A DNA stretch of 64,000 bases from Petunia secreta (GCA_029990175.1 JARKIP010000011.1:1-64000), one strand, 5' to 3'. Shown: positions 35,271 to 47,193, counted from the stretch's first letter. The notes: generated by a model not told the origin, from the sequence alone. Program-made: numbers and translations.

Positions 35271-37125
35271 ATGAGTACATCACGAGAGAACAGTAAGGGT
35301 CAGTCAATGGTTAGAGCTCCCTTGTTCAATGGGAAATACTATTCATGGTGGAAGGAAAGGATGCGTGATCATCTTCAAGCTGAGGACTATGAATTATGGG
35401 ACATAGTGACTGAAGGTACCATGATCCCAATGAAGAAGGATGCTGAGGGAAATGATGTCCCCAAAACCAGGAAAGAATGCAATGCTGAAGACATAAGGCA
35501 ATGGGAAAAGAATGTAAAAGCTAGAAAGTGGCTTGTTGGTGGACTCAGTCCTGACGAGTGCACTAGGATCAGAGGGTATACCACTGCAAAGGAGATTTGG
35601 GATGCTCTACAAGTTGTACATGAAGGAACAAGTCAGGTAAAAATGTCTTAGAGGTACACTTCTTTTTGCGGAATATGAAAGTTTTAAAATGAAAGAAGAA
35701 GAGTCAATCTCTGAAATGTATACTAGATTTAATGCCATTGCATCTGAACTTATCTCTTTGGGAAGGGTTTTAAATGTGGAAGATAGAGTAGAAAAGATCC
35801 TAACTAGGGTTCTTCCAGGTTCTTGGGAGATCAAAGCTTGTGCTATCATAGAAAGCAAGCATCTAACCACTTTATCCTTAGATGAGCTTATAGGTAATTT
35901 AAAGACTTATGAACTAAGGAAAAAGGTTAAAAACATAGGAGTACCAGTTAAAACTGAACCTAATCTAGCCTTGACTGTTGCTGATAAGATTATTGATGAT
36001 AAGGAACTGGTCCTTATCGCTAAAAGTGTTCAGAAATATTTGATTAAGAAAAAAGGGATTAGTGGACAGGGTAGGTCTTCTAACATGAAACAGGCTGGAG
36101 AATGCCACAAATGTGGAAGCACGGAGCACTACATCAGCAAATGTCCAATCATGGAAGGAGAATGGAGGAAGAGATTTATTGAGGAAAGGAAAAAGGCTAG
36201 GGAACAGGTCTGTAAGAAAAATGGAAATCCCAAAGCAATGGTTGCAGGATGGCAAGACAGTGAAGATGAAGTAACGGATGATGATCTGGATGAGGATCTT
36301 GCTCTAATGGCTCTTGAAGACTCAAAAAATGATGAAGATGCTGAGGTATTTGTTTCTAAACTTAGACAAGATGTGAAAAGCATGTCTAGAGAGGAATTGG
36401 TTAAAGTATTTCATACTGTACTAAATGAATTTAAATCTCTAAGGGATGGCAATCACCAACTGCATGATGAAATTGATAGTTTAGAAGCAGAATGCAAAGA
36501 GGCAGTAATTAAAATGACTTTCTGAAAAGAAAGATTAACATGCTTGAGGAATAGGTCCTCACACTTGAATCAACTGTTCAGGAATTAGAAAATGTTAAAA
36601 CAGTTGAAAAGGGTAAAGGTATTGCTAATTCTCGTCAGATCATTGGTGAAGAGAAACTGAAAGTCACAGTTGATGAATTGTGCAAAAAAGATGAGAAGAT
36701 AAGATCTTTGGAGAAGACTTGGTTAAAACAAAAATGGAGCTAGGTAAAACTGTAAAATGGAACAAGTCTTCTGAAGCACTAGAATGGTTACAGGAAAATC
36801 ATAGTAGTAACAGGAAGGGTATTGGATTCATGAAAAGCCAGTTTTCATCCAAATGGGATCCAAAGAGTAAGTACTTATCACTACCTGAAAACTGGCTATG
36901 CACTCATTGTGGGAACACTGGTCACCGGAAAGAAAATTGTCGATCATTAAAAATGGCTGCACAGAGGAACAGGTCCTATAAACCTGTTCAAAATTCTGTA
37001 AGAAAGAAAAATGTTCACACAAAGAAACCATTACCATTCTGGGCTAGGAGAGATTTGATTCATCCTTTTTCTAAAGGAAAGGAACCCAAACTAGTTTGGG
37101 TTCTTAAAATTAACCCCTAGTTTTC
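35271..37125 (+). pseudogene. Gag of element G
   Basis: Starts MSTSRENSKGQ at 35271. The N-terminal copia Gag domain has LFNGKYYSWWKERMRDHL. A frameshift near 35650-35680 is followed by a frame with EYESFKMKEEESISEMYTRF and SLDELIGNLKTYE. Two CCHC zinc knuckles: CHKCGSTEHYISKC (36103-36144) and CTHCGNTGHRKENC (36899-36940). An acidic region lies around 36250-36350. Further breaks: frameshift near 36510 and a TAG at 36552-36554 inside the word GAGGAATAGGTCCTC. A long Gag with two knuckles fits the SIRE lineage. Confidence 0.83.
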
Positions 37126-37129
37126 TTTT

Positions 37130-37345
37130 GCAGGCTAGAGTGAAGGAAAGGAACCACAAATGGTACATGGACAGTGGTTTCTCAAGACACATGACAGGAT
37201 ATAAGGAACTGTTCTTTTCACGCTCAGCCTTTTAATGAGGAAGTGTTTCCTTCGGTAATGGTAAGAAAGGGGAAATCATTGGCATTGAAAAGGTAGGAAG
37301 GTCTGATTCACATAGTATAGACAATGTGTTTCTAGTAGATGGGCT
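37130..37345 (+). pseudogene. Protease of element G
   Basis: WYMDSGFSRHMTG starts at 37161, with catalytic Asp at 37170-37172. Copia proteases usually read DSGCSRHMTG, so Cys is changed to Phe here. A stop follows at about 37233 and another near 37353. Confidence 0.75.
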
Positions 37346-38440
37346 GAAGCATTGATTATTGAGTATATCTCAATTGTGTGACAAAGGTAATAATGTTAAT
37401 TTCTCATCTACTGGATGCACTGTGACTAACCAAACTTCTGGAGAGATTATTTTGCAGGGAAATAGGCATGGAAACATCTACAAGGTAGACTTGCTGACAC
37501 TATCTGATGGAAGCTTGAGCTGCTTAAGTGTGGTGCAAAATGATCTCCTCCTATGGCACAAAAGACTAGGACATGCTAGCCTTTCACAAGGATTTGGTGA
37601 TAGGTCTTCCTAACATCAAGTTTAAGGATGAAAAAGTATGTGTAGCATGTGCCAGGGGGAAGCAGGTAAAATCCTCCTTCAAACCAAAGAAACAGGTAAG
37701 TACCACTAAACCTTTGGAACTGGTCCATATGGATTTATGTGGTCCAATGAGAACAATGAGTCGTGGAGGTAAGAAGTATGTTATGGTATTAGTGGATGAT
37801 TAGTCCAGATTTACATGGACTATATTCTTTGCATCTAAAGAAAAAGCCTTTAATGCATTTTCAATCTTTGCTAAGAAAGCTCAAAGAACTCTAGATAGTC
37901 ACATTGTTTCCATTAGGTCAGATCATGGAACTGAATTTGAAAATCATATGTTTTTCAATTTTTGTAATGAAAATGGCATTAATCACAATTTTTCTTCACC
38001 TAGAACTCCACAAAAAAATGGTGTAGTGAAAAAAAAATAGGACTCTAGAGGAAATGGCAAGGACTATGCTAATATCTGGAAATCTTCCACAAAACTTTTG
38101 GGCTGAGGCTATTAATACTGCATGCTACATAATAAATAGATGTATGACAAGACCATTAATAGAAAAGACTCCATATGAGCTGCTTAAGGGAAGAAAACCA
38201 AATATCTCTCATCATAAGGCTTTTGGTTGCAAATGTTTTATACACAATAATGGGAAAGATGCCTTAGGAAAATTTGACCCTAGAAGTGATGAGGAGATCT
38301 TTGTTGGTTATTCTTCAAATAGTAAATCTTATAGAGTTTTTAACAAGAAAACATTGAAAATTGAAGAAAGCATGCATGTTAAATTTGATGAAACTGACAA
38401 TCTCACTCAAGAACAGGTACAGGAGGATGAAGAGATTGGA
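37346..38440 (+). pseudogene. Integrase of element G
   Basis: The GAG-pre-integrase region (LLLWHKRLGHAS) is followed by the core with Asp in MDLCGP (37732) and Asp in RSDHGTEF (37921). The catalytic Glu region (NGVV..., about 38020) is destroyed by a frameshift in an A run. An in-frame TAG at 37801-37803 replaces the usual Tyr of VDDYSRF. The C-terminal part continues at 38054 with MARTMLISGNLPQNFWAEA. Confidence 0.82.
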
Positions 38441-38739
38441 ATGCTGAAACTTAATGAAGTTGATCCAAAAATGCAGACTCTGGATGTGAGAAGTGAACTG
38501 CAAGGAACTATTTCTCAGGACAGAACTGAGAAGAATGGCACAGAAACAGGGGGAACAAATGTTGGTTCCACCTCACATATTGGAAGTGCTACTCCTTTAG
38601 GAACTGTTCCTCAGCAAGGGACTTCTGACATTGGATTAACACTCAAGCCCTACAAGTATCAAGGGTCACATCATGTGGATCAAATAATCTCAGATAAGAC
38701 TGCTGGGATACAAACTAGATCAGCAGTCAAAAATCACAA

Positions 38740-40334
38740 TCTGTGTGCCTTTAGTGCTTTTCTATCTCTTGTTGAACCTAAAAATGTGAAAGAAGCACTG
38801 AAGGATGCAGATTGGATCAATGCTATGCAGGAGGAATTGAATCAATTTCAAAGGAGTCAAGTTTGGCATCTGGAACCCAAGCCAAGGAACAGGTCCATAA
38901 TAGGAACAAAATGAGTTTTTAGAAACAAACTTGATGAGGATGGCATGGTAACAAGAAATAAGGCCAGGTTAGTTGTTCAGGGGTATAGTCAAGAGGAGGG
39001 CATCGACTATGATGAGACTTTTGCTCCAATTTCAAGACTGGAAGCAATAAGACTTCTTATAGCCTTTGCTACATACATGGAATTTACTCTACATTAAATA
39101 GATGTTAAGAGTGCATTTCTGAATGGTTACTTGAAAGAAGAAGTGTACGTCAAGCAACCTCCAGGTTTTGAAAATGAACAGTTCCCTGAACATGTGTACA
39201 AGTTTGACAAGGCCTTGTATGGGCTCAAGCAGGCACCAAGAGCATGGTATGAAAGGCTATCAAAATTTCTACTCCAGCATGGATACAAGAGAGGTAAAAT
39301 TGATAGCACATTGTTTTTGAAAGAAAAAGGTAAGCATCTCTTAATTGTTCAAATTTATGTAGATGATATAATCTTTGGTGCTACTTGTGAAAATTTAAGT
39401 AAGGAATTTTCAAACTTGATGGGGAGTGAGTTTGAGATGAGCATGATGGGTGAACTCAATTTCTTTTTGGGTTTACAAATTAAGCAAACCTCAAATAGAA
39501 CTATGATCCATCAACAAAAGTATGTTAAGGAATTACTTAAAAGATTTGATATGGATAATGCTAAGGAAATTGACACACCTACTGCCACTGCCACAAAATT
39601 GGATCTTGATGAACATGGAATATTAGTTGATCAAAAATTGTATAGAGGTATGATTGGTTCTCTACTTTATCTAACTGCTAGTAGACCTAATATTGTGTTC
39701 AGTGTTGGTTTGTGTGCTAGATTTCAATCAGATCCTAAGGAATCTCATTTGAAAGCTGTTAAGAGAATATTGAGGTATCTGAAAGGAACAGGTCCCTTGG
39801 GACTTTTGTATCCAAAAGGTGGTAGTTTTAATATTATTGGATATACTGATGCTGACTATGCAGGTTTCCTTGTTGATAGAAAAAGTATCTCAGGTATGGC
39901 ACATTTTCTTGGTGAGTGTTTGGTTTCTTGGAGAACCAAGAAACAAAATTCAGTAGTACTTTCCACTGCTGAGGCTGAATATGTGGCAGCTGCCTCATGT
40001 TGTTCACAGTTGTTATGGATCAAACAACAATTACAGGATTTTGGTGTTGATGTAGGAACTGTTCCTATCTTTTGTGACAACACTAGTGCTATTAATATGA
40101 AAAAAAAATCCAGTGCATCACAAAAGAACTAAACACATTGATATAAGACATCATTTCCTGAGAGATAACAATGAAAAAGGTTTGATCACCATAGCATTTT
40201 GTCCTACTGAAAAGAAAATTGCTGACATCTTTACAAAAGCTTTAGGTAGAGATGATTTTGAAAGAAATAGGTTGGAATTAGGGATGATTAAATTCACATT
40301 AAATCATCAAATGCTTTACTTCATAATTGGCTAG
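38740..40334 (+). pseudogene. Reverse transcriptase and RNase H of element G
   Basis: RT starts near KEALKDADWINAMQEEL. TGA at 38912-38914 stands where Trp is usual, and TAA at 39095-39097 where Gln is usual. Then VKQPPGFE, ALYGLKQAPRAWYERL and the catalytic YVDDIIFG (near 39356). RNase H has GYTDADYAG, KKQNSVVLSTAEAEYVA and ADIFTKALGRDDF, with a frameshift in an A run near 40100. Otherwise it is the best preserved part of G. Confidence 0.88.
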
Positions 40335-40795
40335 AAAATTGCACTTAAAATGAATTTTATTCAAGTCAATATGAATGATTCAGTCCAGCTTAATACTTAA
40401 GTGTATACTCTTATGCCATAATTCTTGTTTAGAGTTGCTAAAATTGAATGATGTTACCCTTATGCTCTTAGAATTTCAGATTGATCAAAAGTGTTTCAAA
40501 TTGGAAGGACACTGATTTTCGTGTTAAAATCAGGTATGTACTCTTTATTATTCAGTTATCTTAGAAGTGTAAAGGCTATAGGTAACTTGCAATTAGGATA
40601 AATCCCACTAAGTATCCTAACCATATCCAAACTGCATGAGAGTCTCATCGGAGGAACAGTTCCCATTTTGAAAATGTGACTTAACAGTCCAACGGCTCTA
40701 TTTCTCCGGGAGACTCCCAAGAGTCCATAACGGCTGCATGTCTTGCTGAGGTAATAGTGATCGTTTCACACCCTATCTCCACTACCTAATTCATT
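40335..40795. other. Spacer between pol and envelope-like ORF of G
   Basis: Non-coding. It contains an exact copy of the recurrent word at 40653-40663 (GGAACAGTTCC) and leads into a TATA-like sequence. Confidence 0.6.
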
Positions 40796-40804
40796 CTATA
40801 AATA
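40796..40804 (+). promoter_or_regulatory. TATA-box-like site before the envelope-like ORF
   Basis: CTATAAATA about 100 bp before the ATG at 40903, with a T/C- and A-rich leader between. This is a layout typical of plant pol II promoters. Independent transcription of the envelope-like gene is inference. Confidence 0.5.
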
Positions 40805-40902
40805 CACTAATTCTTCCTCATTATTCTTTCACTTTGTTTATCAATTGAATTCTCAAAATTTCAGAAAGAATAATCACATATCTCTTAAGACGATTTGCAA
40901 GA

Positions 40903-42861
40903 ATGTCTCTTTCTCTTGAAAATTCTTCAACTGCACCCACTACTGAACAACCACAAAATCTCAACCCTTCTTCACCCATGGATACCACTGACCGAAACCC
41001 TGAAATTCCTGAAATAATCCCAGAAGTACCTGAACCTGAAATTTAGGGGGATGGACCAGTTCCCACGGCTGAATCAATTATTGAACAGGTTGAGGAATTG
41101 TCACGAGCTATGGTTCTGTATCAGTATTAGGTAAATCTTGCTTATCCCTTAAATATTGTGGTAGATGAGGAGGAAAAGGGAGAGGGGTCTGAGGCTGTTC
41201 CTGAAGGGGAAGAAGAAACTATTAAAAGGTTGGAAGCACCCATGCATGGGTCATCCGGGTCTCCAGAGGTTGCTTTTAGAGCACCCATGGAGGATGTTAT
41301 AGATGTTGATGATGCTATAAGTGACAGCGATAGGCCTCTTGTTGATTTAATCAATATTAGGAGCTTAAGAAGGAAACTTGCTAGGAAAGGACCTATTAAT
41401 GATAAGATGACTGCTGAAACTGCTGCTAAGTTAAAGAAAATTGGGGGCAGTTATAAGCCAGGACTTAAGAAGAAAAGAGAAAGTTCCTCCAAGGCAAAAG
41501 GACCTGTTCCTTTTGCCTCAACTCCTGTTTCTGGGGTTAGGAGGACAAGAAGTGCTGCTAAAGCTGTTGATGAAAACTTAGCTGCTGCTTTAGAAAGAAG
41601 CAGAAAAGGGAAAGGAAAACAGGTTGTTGATCCTGTTAAGGAGAAAGAAGTGGATGAGATAGAAACTGATGGTGTTGGTGATGAAGATGATGAGATGGTA
41701 TATGCTGAGGAGGTTGTTCCTTAGTCAAAGAAAAGAAAAGTTGCACAGAGTCGTGTGACCAGAAGTTCTGTGAAAGCTGCAGAAAAGTCTGCTAAAAGGA
41801 CCAGGTCCTCCAAAAAGACTTTGGTAGATGAAAGTTCTGTTGATAGTGACAGTGATGAGTCCTTTGCTGGTGATGAAAGTGAGAGTGAGGATGAGGGAGA
41901 AGATGTTGTACATTGTGTTCATGATGACATGCTAACTAGGAAAGTCTTGAAAGGGAGAGTGCGTTCAGATGTAGGGGAAGAAGGCATGCTATGGTTGCTG
42001 CAGAAATTGCAAGCACAGGGCTGGAAGGATATGGTCCTTCAGATTAGTGGTAGATGTGCAAAGGGGATGGTGCAGGAGTTCTACAAGAACTGCTCCATCA
42101 AGGATTACAGGATTACCACTTCTGTGAATGATAATGTGATCACTTTTGACACCAGGGAACTTGGTGAGCTGTTGGGAATTCCTTTTGCTGGGTATGACAG
42201 CTATGTCAAGAAAGTATGGCCTGACTTGACAAACTTGCCTACTGGATTGGAGATAAGAAGGAAGTTTGCTGAGAATCAAGGGGAAGAAAAACCCAGAGCT
42301 GTGCAGAAAAGTGAGATGCACCCACAGCACCAAGTGTTACTTGAGTTTGTGAATAAGATTGTGATGCCAAGGCAGGAAAAAAGGAGAATTTCCAGTTTCA
42401 TGGACCTTGTCCTTATGGAACTGTTGGACACTGAAAAGCAGATCAACTGGCCCAGTTTTATGATCCACCTGATAAAAAGGGTGATAGCAGGGAAGATGAA
42501 GCATTCTTTGCCTTTTGGCTTCATCTTGACTGATGTGTTTGCAAAGTTGAAGATTCCTTTGGAAGGGGTAGTAAAGGCTACTAAAAATGAGAAGTTTGGC
42601 TGTGCTACATTGATTAGCTGTGACTTGCCTGCTCAGGCTGATCCGCCATAGGCTGGTGTTGGGAGGCAGCCTTTGAACAACAAGGTATGGGCACTGAGGC
42701 AACAAGTTGCTATCCAGGCTGCTGAAATAGCAAGGTTGGAAGAGGAAAAAAACTACTGGAAGGCAGAGGCAACAAGGGCAAAGGAGACCAATGAGGGAAT
42801 GCTCAAGCAGATGTTTGAGTTGCTTAACAAGTCTCAGGGACCTGGTCCTTCCACATCCTGA
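40903..42861 (+). pseudogene. Envelope-like ORF of element G (four TAG stops)
   Basis: One reading frame of 652 codons from ATG to TGA, starting MSLSLENSSTAP. It has no frameshift but is interrupted by TAG at 41044, 41128, 41722 and 42649. Pro/Glu-rich N-terminus; acidic stretches (41158-41200, 41860-41910); a basic cluster KKRKV right after the third TAG; a conserved central part (41930-42640, with ELGELLGIPFAGYD); and a C-terminal coiled coil. I see no clear signal peptide or transmembrane helix, so a real membrane protein is doubtful. SIRE-lineage elements carry an extra ORF here called envelope-like; its role is unproven. Confidence 0.72.
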
Positions 42862-43291
42862 CCACCTTAGCCATAAGCCATCTTTTGTCCAGTGGGATTT
42901 AGCCTAGTTTAGTGCCTTAGTCTTTTCATTTTCTAGTCTTTGAATAATTCTGTAGTACTTGCTTGTATCCCCTGGTTTAACCTCTTGATTAATGATGACT
43001 TGTCTTTGATGGCTAATATCATTGTTTTGCAGTTGCTTTAATCTGATTTATGTTTGCATTTTGAGTTGCCTCAATGGCCATGTGCTGACTATTCTAACAC
43101 TTGAGTTATATTTTTTATGCAACCTTTTCAATGATGCGAAAAGGGGGAAGAGTAAGTCTGATTTTGCGTGAACTTATACCTAATTGATAATCTGGTCCTT
43201 AATGATAAAGTCTCTACTGATTGTTTTTGAGCTTAAGTTGTACTTCAGGACATTAAGGATATGCAGCTATGCTTATGAATTTGTCATCATC

Positions 43292-43305
43292 AAAAAGGGG
43301 GAAAA
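43292..43305 (+). other. Polypurine tract of element G
   Basis: AAAAAGGGGGAAAA immediately before the 3' LTR. Confidence 0.88.
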
Positions 43306-44115
43306 TGTTAGCTTGGATAAGCTTGGAGTTTTGACTGATGATTAAGGAACGGATTCAAAGGACCTGTTCCTTTGAATCACTGCAGCTAAATAGATAATTC
43401 ATGCAAAATCATTTAAACTGAGATATTGTTAATTATCCTTAGACTAATATTTATCTTGATAATTATGCAGGTCTAAACGTGATATGAAAAGATTGCATAA
43501 ATAAAGGATAAAGGATAAAAGATCCGGATACTAAAGAGAAGAATCCAATTAGAACTCAAACTCATGGGATCTTTGGAGTTCTAATTGCTCAAGACTTCTT
43601 GGCTGCTGGAGCTATAAAACGTGAAGCATATCAGCCATTGAAGTGTACACAAATACTGAGAGAATCGAGCAAAGCTTAAAAAGAGTCATTGTCTTATTTG
43701 TGCAATCAGTTAGCTACGTGGAACTAAGTTAGAACCTGTTCCTTAGATTGAGTCTTGTAAAAGTTCAGTCTTAGTTCAATTGTAGTAAGCATAATCGAGT
43801 TGTATCGTTCTGGTTCAAGTCGTGTACTTGACACAGCTTCACTGATTGTGAAAAAGGTCACTAAAGGATTAGAGTTAGTCCTAGGTTAGTAAGAAGGTAG
43901 TCTTGTAACCAAGTGAGTCTTTTTACATAGTGAAGTTGAAATCCTACTTGAGAAGTAGGTCGTGGTTTTTTTATCCCGAGTTCAAGGGGTTTTTCCACGC
44001 TAATATTGGGTGTTCATTTACTTACAGTTTTAATTCCGCATATAATATAATAAAGGAACACATTTTAAGGAACTCGTCCTTAAAACAGTAATGTGGTGTA
44101 TCTTGGGAAATATCA
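43306..44115 (+). repeat. 3' LTR of element G
   Basis: The partner of 34411-35221. It has the better preserved form of the first hairpin: arms GATTCAAAGGA and TCCTTTGAATC around CCTGT at 43352-43378. Confidence 0.9.
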
Positions 44116-45426
44116 AAGCCCCCCCAATGTCGTCCCTGCAGATCCAAAAGGAAAAGGGTTGCCTCAGAGAAACTAGCTCGGGCTGTCTGCCCCCGAGTTG
44201 AGGCAAAGTCCAGCTCAGGCGCCAAGCCAGCTTTCGAGTCTCAGTTTGGTTTGAGGGACGAGCAAGTGACGAGGATCCCAAGACCCCTGGGAACATCGAG
44301 ATAGTAGACCTCAAGGGGTCTGACTATACTGCTGCCAAGGCGAAGGGCAAAGCGAAGGTTGCCGTGGCTGAACTTGCTTACCCTTCGACCGATGAAAGAA
44401 TGGTTGTGAACGCAACAAGGGAAAACTCTGCGCCTCTCAATGCTTCGATTTTTGAAAGGGTCACGATGAGGATCGAAGTCCCTTCTAACTTGAATCTTTT
44501 TGCCGGTTCGGTCGACGTCCCCTTATGCCTTACTCAGTTGTTTGGGCCGCTCGAAGAAGATCATGTCAAGCCACTATCAACAGGCACAATGATGGCTCGA
44601 TATGCTACTAGCGAGGTTCGAATAAGTTGTTATAATTACAACTTCCCTTTTCATTTAACATTCAACTCTAACTCTTCCTTTTCTTTCGCAGAGCCTTATG
44701 TATTCGCTCAGGTCAATACAGCACGAGGCTTTCCAAGCGGAAGAGCTTCGACGGCTGAAGGCTACCTGGAAAGACAAAGAGGTGAAGTGTAAGGCTGAAT
44801 ATCTGCTTTGAGGGCTCAGATGGCTGAGGCTGATGTCGAGTTCAAGCAGAAGACCGAGACCTTTGCTTCCCCTCGAAGCTCAAGTGCATAATTTGTAGAT
44901 GACTCATGAGACTGAAAGCTTGAAGCTGGCCAATGAGGTCCAAGAGCTATGAGGTTAGCTGTATCGGGCCAACGCCAAATTGATTGATGTTGCCTGAGAC
45001 TATCACAACAAGCTGGCTGAGCTTATGCTTAAGACGAAAGGGTTGAAAGGCCCAAGCGGAGCGAGTCCCAGTACTTGAGGTCGAAGCCATTCGTCTCTGA
45101 GGTGAGGTTGTTGCCTCAGTAGAGAAGGCTAAAGTTAAGGCCATGTGAGCTGAGCTTGATAAAAACTGGGCAATAATTCAGACTCGGCTAAAAGCTCTCG
45201 AGCAGTGCAAGGCTGGGAAGATAGACTTAGATGAAGAAATTTTCAAGGCCAAGGGCCACATGGCTCAAGCTCAAGCTATCATGGATCAACTCCCTTCAAG
45301 TGAAGATTCCGGCGAAGATGAGGCCGAAGAAGAAGAAGAAGAAGAAGAAGAAGAAGAAGAAGAAAATAAAGATGGGGCTTCCGAGGGTGAAGATGATTCC
45401 CCTCGAGAAGATGACCCCGATGCTTA
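44116..45426 (+). pseudogene. aORF of element E, 3' part
   Basis: Continues the antisense ORF after element G (AAGCC duplicated). It includes the region matching exon 4 of C, an intron-like segment ending TTTCGCAG at about 44691, coiled-coil-like Glu/Lys-rich sequence with many stops (44760-45220), and an acidic C-terminus with a GAA repeat (about 45325-45365) ending DDPDA at 45426. Confidence 0.68.
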
Positions 45427-45729
45427 GCGATTTTTTTAATTTTATGTTATGGCCTTCAGGCTTGAAATTGTAAACAACTTTTGGGGCCTTTGAGCCCATT
45501 TTAATGAATTTCAAGTTTCATCAAGTATTTGCCTTTATCTCATCGGGATGGACAACTTAACAATTAGAATATTTTTTGCTTGCAAGACTTAAGAAAATTT
45601 ATAATAAATCGACGCTAGCCGAAACGACGCCTCGTTCCCGTTCCAAGGCATCATGGATAGTCTTAATTGCACAGTATAACTTCGAGAGTTAGAAATTAAA
45701 ACAAAGAGATATCGAATCGAATCTATTTC

Positions 45730-45836
<107 letters not shown>

Positions 45837-46257
45837 GTTGTAGCTGGCGTTACATAGAACATAGTCGTGGTAAGACTAAGGCAAAAATTCAAAAATAACC
45901 ACTATTGGGCAGTAAATACATAACACTAAGCTAATCTACGGGCGACAGTCCTCGGTGGAAAGATTGCTAGTCTTTGGGCCTGTTGGCAGTCCCTGGTATG
46001 ATAGGATTCGAGTCACGTCAGACTGCACACCATCTCTTCCATCCCTTCAGTATTCAGGTGCGAGTAGCGAGGACTCGAGCACTGTACTCCGTTCCATACG
46101 CTTCCTGAAAAGGTCAAGCAAAGATAATAGGGGGTTAGTTAAAACCTTTCAACCTAAGCGTCGGAGCGTTTGAAGGCTCGGTGTCGTAGGTGAAAATTTA
46201 TTTGAGTTGGAGGATACCTTAGAGTCAGAAGTAATACTGCTTCAAATTTGAGATATT

Positions 46258-46688
46258 TCAATTCGGGGGTTCCATCTTGCCTTTCATATCCTCTAATCGG
46301 TAAGATCCCTTGTCCATAATAGCTTTGACCTGATAGGGTCCTTCCCAATTTGCTGCCAATTTCCCAACATTTTTCTCTTTGGTTGTTTGATTCGAGGCGT
46401 TCAATACATAGTCTCCAACTTTAAAAGCTCTAAGCTTAGCTTTCTTGTCGAGGCAAGCTTTGATCTTCCTCTTTTGAGCTGCTAACCAAACCAAAGCTAA
46501 TTCCCTTCGACCTTCGAGCAAGTCCATCTCTACACGCATTGCTTTTTGATTTGCCTCCTCGGTAGCATGAGCGTACCAGTGACTTGATTCACAAACTTCT
46601 ACGGGGATCAAAACATCCATCCCGTAGGCAAGAAAAAAAATAGGTCTCACCCATGCTATTCTTCTCCGTGGTTCGAATTGCCCACAAC
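46258..46688 (-). pseudogene. Integrase of element E, C-terminal part
   Basis: It matches the C integrase from VLWAIRTTEKNS (about 46680) through AYGMDVLIPVEV and the C-terminal NWEGPYQVKAI. A frameshift near 46635 splits it. Element H sits at 46694; the rest of the core continues at 56250. Confidence 0.8.
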
Positions 46689-46693
46689 ACCCC

Positions 46694-47190
46694 TGTGTGG
46701 GAAAAAATACGCCACCTATTCTTACGGGGATATGAGTCCAGCTGGCAAGACTGACTTATCTTACAAGTAATCGAGCACTGAGGATATACGTTCGCTCCTA
46801 AAACCAATGTTTAGGTGGTTTGGCCACTGGGCGCAGGGCACACAACCCGTCGCCTAGGGTTTACAGTCTCCTAGTTAGGATTTAGTATACTACCACCTTG
46901 ACTTATAGGCCCATGGCCCTATTAGTACTTGTATGTTACCTTATTTAGGACTGAGTATCAAAACTATAAATACCACTCCTTCCATTGTATTGAACTAACT
47001 CTGATTCGCCATCAACTTTGGCTACTCTCAAGGAATAAGATTTACCTTACTTTCTTCATTATGTCTCGCTTATTTACTTATTTTTATTTTCATATTATTT
47101 ACTTAATTTTCCATAGTAATTTACCATATTGCTTGTAACCTCATTCATAATTAATTGTTTAACCTAGACGTACAAATTTAGGCATAAATA
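46694..47190 (+). repeat. 5' LTR of element H
   Basis: TGTGTGGGAA to CATAAATA. The last bases are mutated (partner ends AAAAACA). TATA-like CTATAAATACC at about 46974; the partner has CTATAAATACCC near 56017. Confidence 0.83.
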
Positions 47191-47193
47191 GTT

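Larger units (their letters stand above)
34411..44115 (+). mobile_element. Element G: Ty1-copia, SIRE/Maximus type, with envelope-like ORF
   Basis: 811- and 810-bp LTRs (34411-35221, 43306-44115), about 3-4% different by eye. Perfect target duplication AAGCC at 34406-34410 and 44116-44120. PBS TGGTATCAGAGC (initiator Met tRNA type) and PPT AAAAAGGGGGAAAA. Plus-strand order gag, PR, INT, RT, RNase H (copia order), then a separate 652-codon envelope-like frame, as in the SIRE lineage. gag-pol has several frameshifts and stops. A recurrent 11-bp palindrome-like word is spread over the whole element (see findings). Confidence 0.88.

Noticed and set aside
40903..42861. True retroviral-type envelope glycoprotein
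   Set aside because: No signal peptide, membrane helix or cleavage site is evident and there is a KKRKV cluster; only the positional term envelope-like is used.
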